Below the pieces are notes generated by a model, which was given only the letters and a program-made list of their open reading frames with translations, was not told the origin of the DNA and did not search any database. The position numbers and the translations under genes were made by a program. A DNA stretch of 13,118 bases from an uncultured Eubacteriales bacterium (GTDB lineage Bacteria; Bacillota; Clostridia; Oscillospirales; Acutalibacteraceae), in assembly GCA_900317795.1 (NCBI GenBank), contig ONIF01000055.1, forward strand, positions 1-13,118, written 5' to 3'. Below, piece after piece: positions 6,738 through 13,118 of the stretch (within the stretch, counting starts at the first letter, position 1; the number at the start of each line of letters is the position of its first letter).

Positions 6738-8081
6738 TTATTTGTTTCTCTCCGCCATGAAATTAGTCGTATAAGTTCCCGACACAAATGCATTATCCGA
6801 AAGGATATCTATATGTAAATCACGGTTATGCTTTATGCCGTTTATTGTCAATTCACTTAAAGCCATTTTCATTTTTCTGATAGCAAGCTCTCTTGAACGA
6901 GCCTGCACAATCAATTTACCTATCATGGAATCATAATAAGGCGGTACAGTGTAATCCTGGTAAATTGCCGTGTCAAATCTCACGCAAGGTCCTCCCGGCA
7001 CATGAATAAATTCAATCTTGCCACAGCCGGGGCGGAAATCATTATCGGGGTCTTCCGCATTGATACGGCATTCAATCGCATTTCCATGCATGAATACTTT
7101 ATCCTGTGTAACCGTCAGCTTTGAACCCGATGCAATTCTTATCTGCCATTGCACTATGTCAAGTCCCGTTACCATTTCTGTAACAGGGTGTTCGACCTGC
7201 AATCTTGTATTCATCTCCATGAAGTAGAAATTCTTATCTTTATCAAGCAAAAATTCAACCGTGCCTGCATTCTCGTAATTAACGGCTTTTGCAGCCTTTA
7301 CAGCTGCTTCCATCATTCTCTTTCTTATATCGGGGGTGATTGCAGGTGACGGACTTTCTTCAATCAATTTCTGATTTTTCCTTTGAACAGAGCATTCTCT
7401 TTCGCCCAAACATACAACATTTCCGTATTTATCGCATAAAAGCTGCATTTCTATGTGCTTTACAGGCGTAAGAAATTTCTCCATATAGACCGCACCGTCA
7501 CCGAATGCACTCTGAGCCTCCGCCTTTGCAGAGAGAAACGCATTTTCAAATTCCTCTATTTTGTCAACACGTCTTATTCCACGACCGCCACCGCCCGAAC
7601 GTGCCTTGACAAGCAAAGGAAATCCTATTTCAAGAGCCTTTGCCTTTGCTTCTTCAATATTATCTATGACATCGCTGCCGGGCGTTACGGGTACGCCTGC
7701 ATTACGCATAGTTCTGCGTGCCTCATCTTTATCGCCCAATCTCTCTATCATCATTGATGACGGTCCTATAAACTCAATATTGCACTGTTCGCACAATGAT
7801 ACAAATTTTGCATTTTCCGAGAGAAGTCCATATCCGGGGTGAATTGCCTGTGCCCCCGAAACTACCGCAACTTCCAAAATTGCCGCCATATTCAAATAAC
7901 TGTCCGATACCTGTGGACCGCCTATGCAGTAGCTTTCATCTGCCATGCTGACATGAAGGGCATTTTTATCCGCCTGAGAATACACCGCCACCGTGGAAAT
8001 TCCCATTTCCCGACAAGCCCTAATTATTCTTACAGCGATTTCGCCACGATTGGCTATCAATATTTTTGAAAACATCGTCAT
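6738..8081 (-). CDS. accC: Acetyl-CoA carboxylase, biotin carboxylase subunit
   Basis: AccC uses ATP and bicarbonate to carboxylate biotin on AccB. The 447-aa product is full length. It has the N-terminal ILIANRGEIAVRIIRA segment, HPGYGLLSEN (81-90), an ATP-grasp domain with Lys159 and the Gly-rich loop GGGGRG (163-168), ERECSVQRKNQKLIEESPS, and the catalytic segment EMNTRLQVEH (289-298). The residue after KA at the loop entrance is Arg161, where Ser or Thr is more usual; this is probably tolerated. Two ATG codons lie close together; the first has AGAAAGG at a good distance and is preferred. The preceding gene is fabZ, but the repeat-flanked four-helix-bundle cassette separates them by almost 500 bases. 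Confidence 0.97.
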   Translation of the reverse strand: MTMFSKILIANRGEIAVRIIRACREMGISTVAVYSQADKNALHVSMADESYCIGGPQVSDSYLNMAAILEVAVVSGAQAIHPGYGLLSENAKFVSLCEQCNIEFIGPSSMMIERLGDKDEARRTMRNAGVPVTPGSDVIDNIEEAKAKALEIGFPLLVKARSGGGGRGIRRVDKIEEFENAFLSAKAEAQSAFGDGAVYMEKFLTPVKHIEMQLLCDKYGNVVCLGERECSVQRKNQKLIEESPSPAITPDIRKRMMEAAVKAAKAVNYENAGTVEFLLDKDKNFYFMEMNTRLQVEHPVTEMVTGLDIVQWQIRIASGSKLTVTQDKVFMHGNAIECRINAEDPDNDFRPGCGKIEFIHVPGGPCVRFDTAIYQDYTVPPYYDSMIGKLIVQARSRELAIRKMKMALSELTINGIKHNRDLHIDILSDNAFVSGTYTTNFMAERNK

Positions 8082-8097
8082 TCAAACCTTTCTGAAA

Positions 8098-8568
8098 GTG
8101 TGGAGAGCGTAAAGAGAGTGGAGAGTGAAGAGTGAAGAGTGGAGAGTGGAGCTGTAAACTATACAACAACTATATTTGTTCCGATGTAGTTTTTGTAGTT
8201 GCGGAAAGCATTCTTCTTAACTCATCACAATCCGATTTCATCGACAAGTACATTCTTTCATCAATATATCCCGTTTCATAAAGCAAGTCAAGCCAATATA
8301 TTGTTTCAACACACTCTTTCAAGGCAATATATATTTTTGACAAAAAATCTTTTTTGCTTATACCGCATTCCGCTTCTGCAATATTTGCACCAATGCTTGT
8401 TCCACTGCGTAATATTTGTTTTGAAAGAACGTACTCTTTTTTATCATTACAAAGATATTTGTATAAATTTACAATTCTTACTGCAAACTTCTTGCTTTTG
8501 AATTTTGCAGTCTGCTCATACTCCAAACTTCCCACCACTCCACTCTCAACTCTCCACACTCCACTCTC
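8098..8568. mobile_element. Candidate mobile cassette: four-helix-bundle gene between inverted heptamer arrays
   Basis: The left arm (8098-8152) is a GA-rich array of units such as GAGAGTG and GAAGAGT. The right arm (8536-8568) is CT-rich and inverted relative to it (CACTCTCAACTCTCC). AAGAGAGTGGAG at the left recurs inverted at the outer end of the right arm. The gene at 8170-8559 sits between and partly within them. The right arm touches the fabZ stop codon, and the left arm ends 17 bases upstream of accC. Two similar gene-less structures lie elsewhere in the same operon. Mobility is inferred; no target duplication is evident. Confidence 0.6.
8170..8559 (-). CDS. Four-helix-bundle protein of the 23S rRNA intervening-sequence (S23/IVP) family
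   Basis: The 129-aa product carries FAVRIVNLYKYL, LSKQILRSGTSIGANIAEA (45-63), SKKDFLSKIYIALKEC and ETIYWLDLLYETGYID. This is the conserved core of the small four-helix-bundle proteins first found in intervening sequences of 23S rRNA genes and related to the Avd accessory protein of diversity-generating retroelements. Its function is not established; nucleic-acid binding has been suggested for the family. The longest frame starts with GTG inside the heptamer array, so the first ~10 residues (WRVESGVV...) are encoded by repeat and are unlikely to be conserved. A later GTG or TTG (near residue 9 or 12) may be the real start, with array GGAG motifs acting as ribosome binding site. It has no known link to fatty-acid synthesis, and its repeats suggest it is a passenger. 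Confidence 0.9.
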   Translation of the reverse strand: MWRVESGVVGSLEYEQTAKFKSKKFAVRIVNLYKYLCNDKKEYVLSKQILRSGTSIGANIAEAECGISKKDFLSKIYIALKECVETIYWLDLLYETGYIDERMYLSMKSDCDELRRMLSATTKTTSEQI

Positions 8569-8994
8569 TTATTGTTCTCTGGGCAACAAGGCAAAGGAAA
8601 ACTCTGCCGAAACAGCAAGTTTGCCATTGACATACCCCTTGCCTGTGATAAAATAGAATTTCTCATGGCGTATATTGGTAAGCTCGCACTTGATTTCAAG
8701 AGTATCTCCGGGCAGAACTTTCTGTTTGAATTTCGCTTTCTCTATACCTGTAAAGTAAGGTGTGCTTACGGCTGACACCTCTGCAATGATAACAGAACTT
8801 GCCTGTGCCATCATCTCACACAAAATCACTCCCGGTACTACGGGATTTCCGGGGAAATGCCCGTCAAGAAACCACTCGTCACCTTTAATATATTTCTTTC
8901 CCTCACAAGTCGTATCGGAAGTTTTGGTAGCCTCGTCTATCAAAAGCATGGAATTTCTGTGGGGAATGACATTTTTCAATTCTTCTTTATTCAT
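8569..8994 (-). CDS. fabZ: 3-hydroxyacyl-ACP dehydratase FabZ
   Basis: FabZ removes water from 3-hydroxyacyl-ACP to give trans-2-enoyl-ACP in each elongation round. The 141-aa hot-dog-fold protein has IPHRNSMLLID near its start and the active-site stretch GHFPGNPVVPGV with His46 and Glu60 (ILCEMMAQ). AGAGGTG lies seven bases ahead of ATG at 8992-8994. It follows accB after 13 bases. Its stop codon is contiguous with a CT-rich repeat array. Confidence 0.96.
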   Translation of the reverse strand: MNKEELKNVIPHRNSMLLIDEATKTSDTTCEGKKYIKGDEWFLDGHFPGNPVVPGVILCEMMAQASSVIIAEVSAVSTPYFTGIEKAKFKQKVLPGDTLEIKCELTNIRHEKFYFITGKGYVNGKLAVSAEFSFALLPREQ

Positions 8995-9007
8995 TCTGAT
9001 GCACCTC

Positions 9008-9460
9008 TTACTTTATCATAAACAACGGCTGACCGTATTCCACAACCTGCCCGTTTTCTACGCATACTTCCACGATTTCACCGCTCTTTTCGGCTGTCAC
9101 TTCATTCATAAGTTTCATAGCCTCAATAAGGCAAAGCACATCACCCTTATTTACTTTTGAGCCTACCGAAACATACGGTTCTTTATCGGGTGCGGGTGCG
9201 GCATAGAATACGCCCACCATCGGAGATGTAACGGGTGTACCCTCTGCTTTTGTCACGCTTTCGGGCATGGAAACAACTTCCGTTTTAACTGCCGTTTCTT
9301 CATAAACAGGCTCTACTTTCACTGTTTCGACTGCAACAGGCTTTGTCTGCTGCTGGCATATCATCAACTGTTCGCCCTTTTCGTTCTTCAATTCTATCTT
9401 TGTCGCCTTTGAGCCGTCAAAGGCTTTCAATATCTCTTTTATATCTTCAACACTGTACAT
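9008..9460 (-). CDS. accB: Biotin carboxyl carrier protein of acetyl-CoA carboxylase
   Basis: AccB carries biotin between the AccC and AccA/AccD active sites. The 150-aa product has an N-terminal helical region (IKEILKAFDGSKATKIEL), a Val/Glu/Pro-rich flexible linker (about 40-75) and a C-terminal biotinyl domain. The biotin site is EAMKLMNE with Lys116. TSPMVGVFYAAPAPDKEPYV before it is characteristic of BCCP. AGAGGGGG precedes the ATG. The gene comes after fabF across a 143-base spacer with two kinds of heptamer repeats, and is closely followed by fabZ. Confidence 0.96.
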   Translation of the reverse strand: MYSVEDIKEILKAFDGSKATKIELKNEKGEQLMICQQQTKPVAVETVKVEPVYEETAVKTEVVSMPESVTKAEGTPVTSPMVGVFYAAPAPDKEPYVSVGSKVNKGDVLCLIEAMKLMNEVTAEKSGEIVEVCVENGQVVEYGQPLFMIK

Positions 9461-9478
9461 TGAAAATTCCCCCTCTTA

Positions 9479-9514
9479 ACAATTCATAATTCATAATGCA
9501 TAATTCATAATTAC
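9479..9514. repeat. Heptamer array, ATTCATA type, upstream of accB
   Basis: AATTCAT, AATTCAT, AATGCAT, AATTCAT and AATT follow one another with a 7-bp period. The stretch after it (9515-9540) contains ATGAATGAATG, which is partly inverted relative to the array. It lies about 20 bases ahead of the accB start and just upstream of its ribosome binding site. Confidence 0.88.
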
Positions 9515-9568
9515 AATGAAAAATGCACAATGAATGAATGTTCTATATCAAGCGGACAGTCAAGAACT

Positions 9569-9600
9569 GCTCCACTCTCCACTCTCAACACTCCACTCTA
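9569..9600. repeat. Heptamer array, ACTCTCA type, after the fabF stop codon
   Basis: A CT-rich array of CCACTCT and ACTCTCA-type units starts three bases beyond the fabF stop codon. Unlike the other CT arms it has no GA-rich partner in the spacer; the other half of this spacer holds the ATTCATA array instead. Confidence 0.88.
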
Positions 9601-9603
9601 TTA

Positions 9604-10821
9604 TTATTTGCGGAGTACAATGCAGGCATTATGTCCGCCAAATCCGAATGTTGTTGAAAGTGCCATATCAAGTTTCGCTTCAACAGCCTTGTTCGGTGTA
9701 TAGTCAAGGTCGCATTCGGGGTCAGGCTCTGCATAGCCTATTGTTGGCGGTACAATTCCCTCTTTCAATGCAAGCGTTGCGGCAATGGCTTCCACTGCAC
9801 CCGTTGCACCGAGCATATGACCTGTCATGGATTTCGTTGAACTGATATGAGCTTTATATGCCTTTTCACCCAACGCAATTTTAAATGCATTTGTTTCCGT
9901 TGAATCGTTCATAGGCGTACTTGTGCCGTGTGCATTGATATACAATTCTTCTTCTCCCGTATAGCCTGCTTCTTCCAATGCAATCTGTATGCACTTTGAC
10001 GAACCCGATGAATCGGGAGCAGGTGCTGTAATATGGTGTGCGTCACAGGTATTTCCGTAACCGCATATTTCCGCATATATCTTTGCCCCTCTTGCAACAG
10101 CGTGTTCATATTCTTCCAAAATCAATATTCCTGCACCCTCGCCCAATACAAAACCGTTTCTTCTCTTGTCAAAGGGAATAGACGCATTTTTCGGGTCATC
10201 ACTCATTGTCAATGCTTTACAGCTTGTAAAGCCCTTTATTGTCAGAGGGTGAACAGCCGCTTCCGAACCGCCTGCTATAATCGCATCTGCAAAGCCGTAT
10301 TTTATCGCATGGAAAGCCTCTCCGACAGCGTGGGTTGATGTTGCACAAGCCGTCACTACGGGCAATGACGGACCTTTTGCATTGTATTTTATTGCAACGT
10401 TTCCGGACGCTATATTTGCTATCATCATGGGAATAAAGAACGGGGATATATTCTTGCCATTGAACATATTTTCGCACTGCTCATAGAAAGTAATAATACC
10501 TCCCACGCCCGAACCGATATAGACACCCAATCTTTCAGGCTCTATTTTACCCTCAATGCCGCTGTCCTCCATCGCCTGTGCAGACGCTGCCAATGCATAC
10601 TGACAGAACAAGTCAAGCTTTCTGCATTCTCTTTTCTCTATATATTTTGTAGGCTCAAAGTTCTTTACTTCTGCGGCAACCTTTGCCTTTGTCAAGGCGG
10701 GGTCATATCTTGTAATTATATCTATTCCGCAAACTCCGTTTTTCATGGAGTTCCACATAGTTTCCACATCATTTCCGATAGGTGTCACCGCACCCAAACC
10801 CGTTATTACAACTCTCCTCAT
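9604..10821 (-). CDS. fabF: Beta-ketoacyl-ACP synthase II FabF
   Basis: FabF condenses malonyl-ACP with a growing acyl-ACP. The 405-aa thiolase-fold product is slightly shorter than the usual ~410-413 aa but complete. The triad is present: Cys159 in VVTACATSTHA, His298 in NAHGTSTPMND and His335 in KSMTGHMLGA, with Lys330. The C-terminal STTFGFGGHNACIVLRK is typical. Start MRRVVITGLG has AAGG six bases upstream. It follows fabG after 167 bases that hold an inverted repeat element. In many bacteria acpP sits between fabG and fabF; none is found there. Confidence 0.97.
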   Translation of the reverse strand: MRRVVITGLGAVTPIGNDVETMWNSMKNGVCGIDIITRYDPALTKAKVAAEVKNFEPTKYIEKRECRKLDLFCQYALAASAQAMEDSGIEGKIEPERLGVYIGSGVGGIITFYEQCENMFNGKNISPFFIPMMIANIASGNVAIKYNAKGPSLPVVTACATSTHAVGEAFHAIKYGFADAIIAGGSEAAVHPLTIKGFTSCKALTMSDDPKNASIPFDKRRNGFVLGEGAGILILEEYEHAVARGAKIYAEICGYGNTCDAHHITAPAPDSSGSSKCIQIALEEAGYTGEEELYINAHGTSTPMNDSTETNAFKIALGEKAYKAHISSTKSMTGHMLGATGAVEAIAATLALKEGIVPPTIGYAEPDPECDLDYTPNKAVEAKLDMALSTTFGFGGHNACIVLRK

Positions 10822-10838
10822 TTATGACCTTCCCTTCT

Positions 10839-10983
10839 GAGAGAGTGGAGTTTGGAGAGTGGAGAGTGAAGTTTTTTATTCCACAGCTACATTTCCAAAA
10901 TCCACTTTAATTTTTTAAATTACGTTTGAGCAAAAAGTTGAAGTGAAAAACCGCTCCACTCTCAACTCTCCACTCTCCACACT
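10839..10983. repeat. Heptamer-array inverted repeat element between fabG and fabF
   Basis: The GA-rich left arm (10839-10872) and CT-rich right arm (10953-10983) are inverted copies built of ~7-bp units. They enclose about 80 bases of AT-rich DNA without a convincing reading frame. Within the spacer, CACTTTAATTTTT and AAAAAGTTGAAGTG can pair imperfectly. The right arm ends five bases from the fabG stop, and the left arm begins 17 bases upstream of the fabF start, as at the accC cassette. Confidence 0.88.
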
Positions 10984-10988
10984 AAAAT

Positions 10989-11735
10989 TTACATCGCCAT
11001 TCCACCGTCAACTTTGATGACTTCGCCTGTGATATAAGCGGCTTCATCTGATGCAAGGAAAAGTGCCGTATTGGCAATATCCTCAACTTGTCCCGCCTTT
11101 TTCATGGGAATGGCGGAAATAGCAGCTTCTCTTGCCTTTTCGGGCATGGAAGCCGTCATATCCGTTGCAATAAATCCAGGTGCTATCGCATTGACTGTAA
11201 CACCTCTTGAAGCAAGTTCCTTTGCAACGGATTTTGTCATACCGATAATGCCTGCCTTTGCACTTGCATAGTTCGACTGACCTGCATTTCCGTTAATGCC
11301 CACAACTGACGCTATATTGATAATTCTTCCTCTGCGTTTTTTCATAAAGTGCTGATAAACGCCCTTTGTCATGTTGAAAGTGCCTTTGAGATTTACATTG
11401 ATTACTTTATCAAAATCTTCCTCTTTCATGGAAAGCATAAGACCATCTCTGATAATACCGGCATTATTGACAAGAATGTGAACTTCACCAAATTCCTTTA
11501 TGATTTCCTCAATTACCGCCTTTGCGGCATTGAAGTCCGACACGTCACATTCATATCCCTTTACTTTTACACCGAGTTCGGAAAGTTCTTTTTCTGTCTG
11601 AGCGGCATTTTCATTATCGAATATCTGCAAAAATGCGATATTTGCCCCCTGCTGTGCAAACTTCATGGCAATAGCCTTGCCTATACCTCTTGACGCACCT
11701 GTTATAATTGCGGTTTTACCTGTGAGTTCAAACAT
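10989..11735 (-). CDS. fabG: 3-oxoacyl-ACP reductase FabG
   Basis: FabG reduces 3-oxoacyl-ACP to 3-hydroxyacyl-ACP with NADPH. It is a 248-aa short-chain dehydrogenase with the cofactor motif TGASRGIG (12-19), NNAG (90-93), Asn115, Ser143, Tyr156 and Lys160 (QSNYASAKAG), and the C-terminal ITGEVIKVDGGMAM. The start at 11733-11735 is chosen over one 16 codons upstream because GGGGA lies seven bases ahead, MFELTGKTAIITG is the family's usual beginning, and the longer form would run into fabD. The segment LQIFDNE after the second strand differs from the usual basic NADPH-selecting residues, so cofactor preference is open. fabD ends 16 bases before. Confidence 0.97.
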   Translation of the reverse strand: MFELTGKTAIITGASRGIGKAIAMKFAQQGANIAFLQIFDNENAAQTEKELSELGVKVKGYECDVSDFNAAKAVIEEIIKEFGEVHILVNNAGIIRDGLMLSMKEEDFDKVINVNLKGTFNMTKGVYQHFMKKRRGRIINIASVVGINGNAGQSNYASAKAGIIGMTKSVAKELASRGVTVNAIAPGFIATDMTASMPEKAREAAISAIPMKKAGQVEDIANTALFLASDEAAYITGEVIKVDGGMAM

Positions 11736-11751
11736 AGTATTTCCCCGATAC

Positions 11752-12645
11752 TCAGAGAGTATCAAGTCCCTCCTTATTTTCAATATTTACAGCCTTTACA
11801 TCTGCATTGATTTTTTTGATAAGACCTGTAAGCGTCTTTCCGACACCTACTTCTATGAATGTATCTACACCGTTGGAAATCATGTTTTCAACGGATTTCT
11901 GCCACTTTACAGGGTGGTTTACCTGTGCGGAAATCAACATTTTATAATCATCTTTATACGGCTCTGCCGTTGCATTCGCATATATCGGAATAGTCGGTTC
12001 TTTCAAATCAATGTCTTTCAAATATTCTGCCAAGCCCTCAGCCGCTGTATTCATAAACGGTGAATGGAATGCACCGCTTACGGCAAGTTTGACAGCCTTG
12101 CCTTTTACGGCTTTCACCTTTTCGCAAAGTTCATCTATTTCTTCCCGAGAAGCTGCTACAACCGTTTGTGCGGGACTGTTGTAATTAACGGGATACGCCT
12201 TTTCAAAGCCTGCACAAATCTCCTCAACCTGTTCGGGAGATATTTTCATTACTGCCGCCATAGCACCCGGATTTTCATTTGCGGCTTTATCCATGAGTTC
12301 CGCTCTTTTGCACACAAGCTTGAAAGCGTCCTCATAAGAAAGCATTCCTGCAAATGCGATTGCTGCAATCTCGCCCAATGAAAAGCCTGCCACGCAGTCT
12401 ATTGTAACGCCCTTTTCGGCAACTGCCGCAGCCGCTGCCAAGTCTGTTATAAATACACACGGCTGTGTATTGATTGTTACTGCCAATTCCTCTTTTGTAC
12501 CCTCAAAGCACTGTTTGATAGTGCCCGGTCTGATACTTTCCGCCATATCAAATACAGCCTTTGCCGCAGGGGAATTTTCATATAAATCTTTTCCCATGCC
12601 TGTATATTGGGCACCCTGTCCCGAAAAAACCAACGCTGTTGACAT
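11752..12645 (-). CDS. fabD: Malonyl-CoA:ACP transacylase FabD
   Basis: FabD moves malonyl from CoA to ACP, linking the acc products to elongation. The 297-aa product has FSGQGAQYTGMG at the start (Gln10; Ser8 replaces the usual Pro), the nucleophile in GFSLGE (Ser89), Arg114 in CKRAELMD, and His194 in GAFHSPFM. The C-terminal part has VNHPVKWQKSVENM and EVGVGKTLTGL. GGGAGG lies six bases ahead of ATG at 12643-12645. It follows fabH after a 46-base spacer with a heptamer array; acpP and fabK, which commonly lie between fabH and fabD in Clostridia, are missing here. Confidence 0.97.
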   Translation of the reverse strand: MSTALVFSGQGAQYTGMGKDLYENSPAAKAVFDMAESIRPGTIKQCFEGTKEELAVTINTQPCVFITDLAAAAAVAEKGVTIDCVAGFSLGEIAAIAFAGMLSYEDAFKLVCKRAELMDKAANENPGAMAAVMKISPEQVEEICAGFEKAYPVNYNSPAQTVVAASREEIDELCEKVKAVKGKAVKLAVSGAFHSPFMNTAAEGLAEYLKDIDLKEPTIPIYANATAEPYKDDYKMLISAQVNHPVKWQKSVENMISNGVDTFIEVGVGKTLTGLIKKINADVKAVNIENKEGLDTL

Positions 12646-12664
12646 AAATTTCTACCTCCCAAGA

Positions 12665-12698
12665 TAATTGCTCATTGCTAACTGCTAATTGCTAATTG
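12665..12698. repeat. Heptamer array, ATTGCTA type, overlapping the fabH stop codon
   Basis: ATTGCTC, ATTGCTA, ACTGCTA, ATTGCTA and ATT follow one another with a 7-bp period. The stop codon TAG of fabH (12692-12694) and its last codon (Asn) are part of the array. Confidence 0.9.
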
Positions 12699-13118
12699 TC
12701 TTTGTTCCAGCGGATAACGCAGCTGCCTGTTGTCAGTCCTGCACCGAATGCACACATGGCGATTATATCGCCTTTTTTCAGTACACCCGAACGGTTTGCC
12801 TCGTCAAGTGCAATCGGCACACTGCCCGAAGATGTATTTCCGTAGTGCATGACGTTGCAGAAAAATTTTTCTCTCGGTATGTCAAGATTTTTTGCAGACG
12901 CATTGATGATTCTGATATTCGCTTGATGAGGTATTACACAATCCACGTCACTGAGTTCAAGCCCTGCATCTGCAACGGCTTTTTTAATAATCTTCTGACA
13001 ATCGCTGACAGAAAAAAGCTTGGAGCTCAGCGAGCTGCCCTTTACCGGAAAAGCGTCGGTTACAGAAATATAATTCTCCCAGGGAATTATATTTACGTTT
13101 TCAAATAATTCATCAAAG
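12692..13118 (-). CDS. fabH: Beta-ketoacyl-ACP synthase III FabH, C-terminal part, cut by window edge
   Basis: FabH starts fatty-acid synthesis by condensing acetyl-CoA with malonyl-ACP. The C-terminal third is clear: KIIKKAVADAGLELSDVD, the active-site CVIPHQANIRI with its histidine, and the asparagine in HYGNTSSGSVPIALDEA, then GDIIAMCAFGAGLTTGSCVIRW. The frame stays open to the window edge. Upstream of KLFSVSDC, the residues (…VNIIPWENYISVTDAFPVKG…) do not fit FabH, which should have a MDGxxVFxFAV-like segment; see the separate entry. The N-terminal domain with the catalytic cysteine is outside the window. The terminal NKDN and the stop come partly from a heptamer repeat. It is the first gene of the operon visible here. 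Confidence 0.87.
   Translation of the reverse strand, partial: FDELFENVNIIPWENYISVTDAFPVKGSSLSSKLFSVSDCQKIIKKAVADAGLELSDVDCVIPHQANIRIINASAKNLDIPREKFFCNVMHYGNTSSGSVPIALDEANRSGVLKKGDIIAMCAFGAGLTTGSCVIRWNKDN
13016..13118. other. Segment in frame with fabH but not FabH-like; possible second join
   Basis: Reading from the window edge, the frame gives about 34 residues (including NIIPWENYISVTDAF) that I cannot match to the FabH family, and FabH-like sequence begins only after a HindIII site (AAGCTT, 13016-13021). An 11-bp perfect inverted repeat with a 7-base spacer (13066-13076 and 13084-13094) lies in it, unusual for coding DNA. A divergent FabH cannot be excluded. Confidence 0.45.

Noticed and set aside
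8170..8559. Diversity-generating retroelement accessory gene (Avd)
   Set aside because: The fold family is related, but there is no reverse transcriptase or template/variable repeat pair in the window.
8098..8568. CRISPR-like array
   Set aside because: Units are 7 bp, degenerate and contiguous, with no unique spacers and no cas genes.
10873..10952. A small acyl carrier protein gene in the fabG/fabF spacer
   Set aside because: Only about 80 bases lie between the repeat arms, too short for ACP, and no DSL-type phosphopantetheine motif is seen.
12689..13108. Plus-strand open frame of 139 codons opposite fabH
   Set aside because: The minus frame carries FabH active-site motifs; the plus frame shows no recognisable domain.

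Overview
The window looks like a join of two unrelated bacterial genomes, probably two gut or rumen organisms. The left part (about 1 to 2950) looks like Fibrobacter. It holds the 3' end of a tRNA-His, a serine-rich lipoprotein of the large Fibrobacter 'TGVAQKGPF...FEKYV' type, and the C-terminal two thirds of a second protein with the same kind of serine linker. The right part (about 2950 to 13015) looks like Clostridia, perhaps an Oscillospiraceae/Ruminococcus relative. It holds a SipW-dependent TasA/CalY-type N-terminus, a NusG domain II protein, an ApbE lipoprotein and a long type II fatty-acid synthesis operon. The join falls inside one open reading frame (1971-3290), so that predicted protein is probably not real. 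The last ~100 bases stay in frame with fabH but no longer look like FabH, starting at a HindIII site; this may be a second join.

Layout, in the direction of transcription (all protein genes are on the minus strand): fabH (cut by the window edge), fabD, fabG, fabF, accB, fabZ, a four-helix-bundle (23S-IVP/S23-like) gene, accC, accD, accA, apbE, a NusG domain II gene, then the TasA-like gene with its own promoter. The fab genes make and elongate acyl-ACP. AccB, AccC, AccD and AccA together form acetyl-CoA carboxylase, which supplies malonyl-CoA, and FabD loads it onto ACP. No acyl carrier protein gene and no enoyl-ACP reductase gene lies in the window. ApbE and the NusG II protein overlap by ATGA, face the outside of the membrane, and form a small redox-related unit behind the operon.

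The most unusual part is between the genes. Several operon junctions carry degenerate tandem arrays with a 7-bp period: an ACTCTCA type, an ATTCATA type and an ATTGCTA type. Three of these places have the same architecture: a GA-rich array on the left and its inverted CT-rich copy on the right. The spacer is short at accA/apbE, about 80 bp at fabG/fabF, and contains the four-helix-bundle gene at fabZ/accC. In five places the array begins at, or within a few bases after, the stop codon of the upstream gene. This suggests a family of small mobile elements with heptamer-array inverted termini, one autonomous-looking and the others gene-less.

Other points of note are an exact 57-bp in-frame tandem duplication at the end of apbE, a good promoter with a 9-bp inverted repeat at the start of transcription ahead of the TasA-like gene, and a perfect terminator hairpin that overlaps the stop codon of the NusG II gene. 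No gene-free stretch exceeds 300 bases.
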